14,926 nucleotides of DNA from JBBRYW01 sp038237235 (GTDB taxonomy: Bacteria; Actinomycetota; Thermoleophilia; Gaiellales; Gaiellaceae), in NCBI GenBank assembly GCA_038237235.1, contig JBBRYW010000077.1, forward strand, positions 1 through 14,926, read 5' to 3'. Made by a program: the position numbers and the translations under genes. Within the stretch, counting starts at the first letter, position 1. Each line of letters opens with the position of its first letter. The notes beneath the pieces were generated by a model that saw only the letters and a list, made by a program, of their open reading frames with translations, was not told the origin of the DNA and did not search any database. This document shows positions 13,240 through 14,926 of the stretch, piece after piece.

Positions 13240-14324
13240 GCGAGCACCTCCTCCGCCATACCGGCCGGCTGACCCGCGAGCTCGAAGACGGGGCGCGCAT
13301 GCCCCACGGCACGGCCCGAGATCGTGCGGATAACCGGGAGGGCGTGGCCGGCGAGCGACGCGCGCTGCTCGCCGTCGAGTGCGCCGAGCTGGCGCAGCGT
13401 CTCGATCGCGGCGACACCGCTCGGCCGCCCCGCCGCCGTGTCCGCGCCGTCCTCGATCTTGACCGCGAGCCCGAGTCCGCCGGCGGTGCCGACGCACATG
13501 ACGCCGCTCGCCCCGCCTTTGGCCAGCAGCTCACCTCGCCCTGCCCGCATCAGGTCGGTGTCGAGCCGATTCGTTCCGGCGACAATGTGCGGATGCGCGA
13601 TCATCGCGTCGCGGATCGTGCGCGCCGCGCCCGCGTCTGGCTCGCCGATCGCGGCGGGATCCATCAGTCGCGCGAACGCGAGCGCGAGGTGGAGCACGTC
13701 GGTGCCGAAGCACGGCACGCCGCAGCCGTCGACGCCGACGACGATCGCATCCGCAGGAAGGCCCGCGAACCGCGCGACCGCCTCGAGGATCCGGCGCTGC
13801 ACCGGGTGCTCCGGCGACTCGTAGCCTGCGGTGGGCACGCCGAGGTGCCTCGCCAGCGCCAGCATCCCCGTGTGCTTGCCGGAGCAGTTGCTGTGCAACA
13901 CGGCCGGGGCGATCCCGCGCTCGCGAAGCTCAGCGCTCGCCGCTGGGTCGAGCGGCGGATGCGCGCCGCAGATGAGGTCGTCGGGGGTGCAGCCGATCCG
14001 CTCGAGCGCCTTCGCGACCAGTGAGACGTGAACGGTCTCGCCGCTGTGGGAGCCCGAGAGCAGCGCGAGCTCCTCGGACGAGAACCCGAAGTGCTCCGCG
14101 GCGCCCGACGACACCACCGGCAGCGCCTGGAAGGGCTTGGCGGCCGAGCGCCAGAACGTGACCTGGTGCGCCGGGTCGCCGACCTCGGCGCGGACGGCGC
14201 CCGACGCATCGACGACGGCAATGACACCGCGGTGCACCGCTTCCACGAGCTCGCCACGGCTGGCGTGGACGAGCCGTTCGGTGACAGCTTGGCGTAGGGT
14301 GATTCCTTCTTCGAGAACGTTCAT
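13236..14324 (-). CDS. asparaginase (Rhizobium etli type II / AnsA-like family)
   Basis: This is a 362-residue enzyme of the Rhizobium-type asparaginase family, hydrolysing L-asparagine to aspartate and ammonia; the family is unrelated to E. coli asparaginases. Family motifs are RSAAKPFQALP (59-69, the Ser60-x-x-Lys63 pair), SGSHSGE (90-96), HSNCSGKH (144-151) and GVDGCGVP (197-204). C147, D199 and C201 line up with the metal-site residues described for the R. etli enzyme and K269 in AKGG with its second active-site lysine; this mapping is from memory of the family. The frame is intact from the ATG at 14324 with a TAGATT hexamer 12 nt upstream (14337-14342). It overlaps the S9 peptidase start by 4 bp, so asparaginase and peptidase were one operon, presumably for peptide and amino-acid use. 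It is the only undamaged gene of that operon. Confidence 0.92.
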   Translation of the reverse strand: MNVLEEGITLRQAVTERLVHASRGELVEAVHRGVIAVVDASGAVRAEVGDPAHQVTFWRSAAKPFQALPVVSSGAAEHFGFSSEELALLSGSHSGETVHVSLVAKALERIGCTPDDLICGAHPPLDPAASAELRERGIAPAVLHSNCSGKHTGMLALARHLGVPTAGYESPEHPVQRRILEAVARFAGLPADAIVVGVDGCGVPCFGTDVLHLALAFARLMDPAAIGEPDAGAARTIRDAMIAHPHIVAGTNRLDTDLMRAGRGELLAKGGASGVMCVGTAGGLGLAVKIEDGADTAAGRPSGVAAIETLRQLGALDGEQRASLAGHALPVIRTISGRAVGHARPVFELAGQPAGMAEEVLA

Positions 14325-14455
14325 GGCTCTATGCAGAATCTATCGGGCCGCCGATGCGGCTCGGGATAGCCGCTCGGGGAGGCTGATAAGGCCCGCTCGA
14401 GATCATCGTTTCCGCGGACACCGAGGCAGCGGTCGCGTGCCTCGCAGCCACGCTT

Positions 14456-14770
14456 GAGCCGGAAACGCCGGACGGCGTCTACAAGCAGGCGAATGAGCAG
14501 ACCGCGAAGGTCTATTTCCACACCGAAGGCGTCACGAGCATCGGGCTCCGTCCTTACGTCGTCTATGGTCCGGGCCGCGATCGTGGCCTTACATCAACCC
14601 CGACTGCTGCGATGCTCGCCGCGGCACGCGGCAAGCCGTTTCACATTCCGTGGGGCGGCCGAGCGCAATTCCAGTACGCGCCGGATGTGGCTCGCGCGCT
14701 CGTCGCAGCCGGCGTGAGCGACTTCGAAGGCGCACTCGTGGCAAATCTCGACGCGCCCAGCGAATCATGA
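14456..14770 (+). pseudogene. NAD-dependent epimerase/dehydratase remnant, 5'-truncated
   Basis: The frame reads PETPDGVYKQANEQTAKVYF, then IGLRPYVVYGPGRDRGLTSTP, AAARGKPFHIPWGGRAQFQ, YAPDVARALVAAG and NLDAPSES before a TGA at 14768-14770. This is the central and C-terminal part of an extended SDR (sugar epimerase type), starting just before the catalytic Y-x-x-x-K position (here VYKQAN, with the tyrosine kept). The N-terminal Rossmann GxxGxxG region, about 110 residues, is absent and there is no in-frame start codon after the TAA at 14387. Upstream in frame lies LEIIVSADTEAAVACLAATL, which I cannot place. A lost base at the TGA would let the frame continue as MSTVVDG, typical of this family. 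Confidence 0.75.
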
Positions 14771-14926
14771 GCACCGTCGTCGACGGGTCGGCTCGGTCGG
14801 CGCGCGGGCGGTACGGGCGACGGCCGCGGAAAACGCGGTCGCCGGGAAAACGAGTCGCGACACGGCAGCCGTTGCGGAGGCGGCCGCGCTCGCGGCCGAG
14901 GCGTCCGGAGCGGTCGACGACGCGAA
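14771..14926 (+). other. window end: possible frameshifted continuation of the epimerase remnant
   Basis: No clean gene is visible. After MSTVVDG (from 14767) a second single-base shift gives a coding-like frame, GSVGARAVRATAAENAVAGK, continuing alanine-rich to the window edge with mostly G or C in third codon positions. It may be the epimerase C-terminus or a different gene. Confidence 0.3.

Noticed and set aside
1..14926. Search for CRISPR arrays, tRNA/rRNA genes, transposases and attachment sites
   Set aside because: Reading both strands I saw no spaced repeats, no tRNA-like cloverleaf or rRNA stretches, and no transposase or integrase motifs. The only direct repeat of note is the 17-bp duplication.

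Overview
The window is very GC-rich DNA with densely packed, often overlapping genes and many GTG starts. The gene set (a stand-alone LigD-type polymerase domain with a separate ATP-dependent ligase, a DUF1206 membrane protein, a Rhizobium-type asparaginase, a PAP2 phosphatase) points to an actinobacterium, most likely of the Thermoleophilia (Gaiellales/Solirubrobacterales). That placement is inferred from gene content and codon use; there is no rRNA or other marker here.

Layout. (1) 1-2611: the 3' part of a LigD polymerase-domain gene (+) converges on an ATP-dependent ligase followed by an overlapping methyltransferase (both -), a split version of the NHEJ ligase system. (2) 2632-4172: a small actinobacterial-type protein of unknown function and fabF (KAS II), both +. 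(3) 4274-5803, minus strand: a tightly overlapping trio of unknown helical protein, flavin reductase-like protein and HAD phosphatase. (4) 6010-7495, plus strand: PAP2 phosphatase and DUF1206 protein, overlapping by 8 bp. (5) 7630-8439: a short-chain dehydrogenase (-), divergent from (6) 8560-10019: two overlapping genes for exported, paralogous CxxCH haem proteins (one a lipoprotein with a carboxypeptidase-regulatory-like domain). (7) 10147-10710: an SRPBCC protein. (8) 10926-14324, minus strand: a former peptide/amino-acid operon with an intact asparaginase, then a S9 peptidase that has lost its catalytic domain and abuts the C-terminal end of an oligopeptide ABC ATPase, then an SMP-30/gluconolactonase-family gene. 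The last three are frameshifted repeatedly. (9) 14390-14926: a truncated, frameshifted NAD-dependent epimerase remnant (+).

Two patterns cross gene boundaries. First, five genes have a TANNNT hexamer ending 6-7 nt before the start codon, which is the layout of leaderless transcription. Second, frame damage is concentrated in 10.9-13.1 kb and after 14.4 kb. The first 10.7 kb and the asparaginase are clean. This suggests real gene decay plus a deletion, although a local assembly problem cannot be excluded from sequence alone.

I do not see a CRISPR array, transposase, tRNA, rRNA or an obvious defence system. The most unusual pieces are the tandem haem proteins and the chimeric peptidase/ABC junction.
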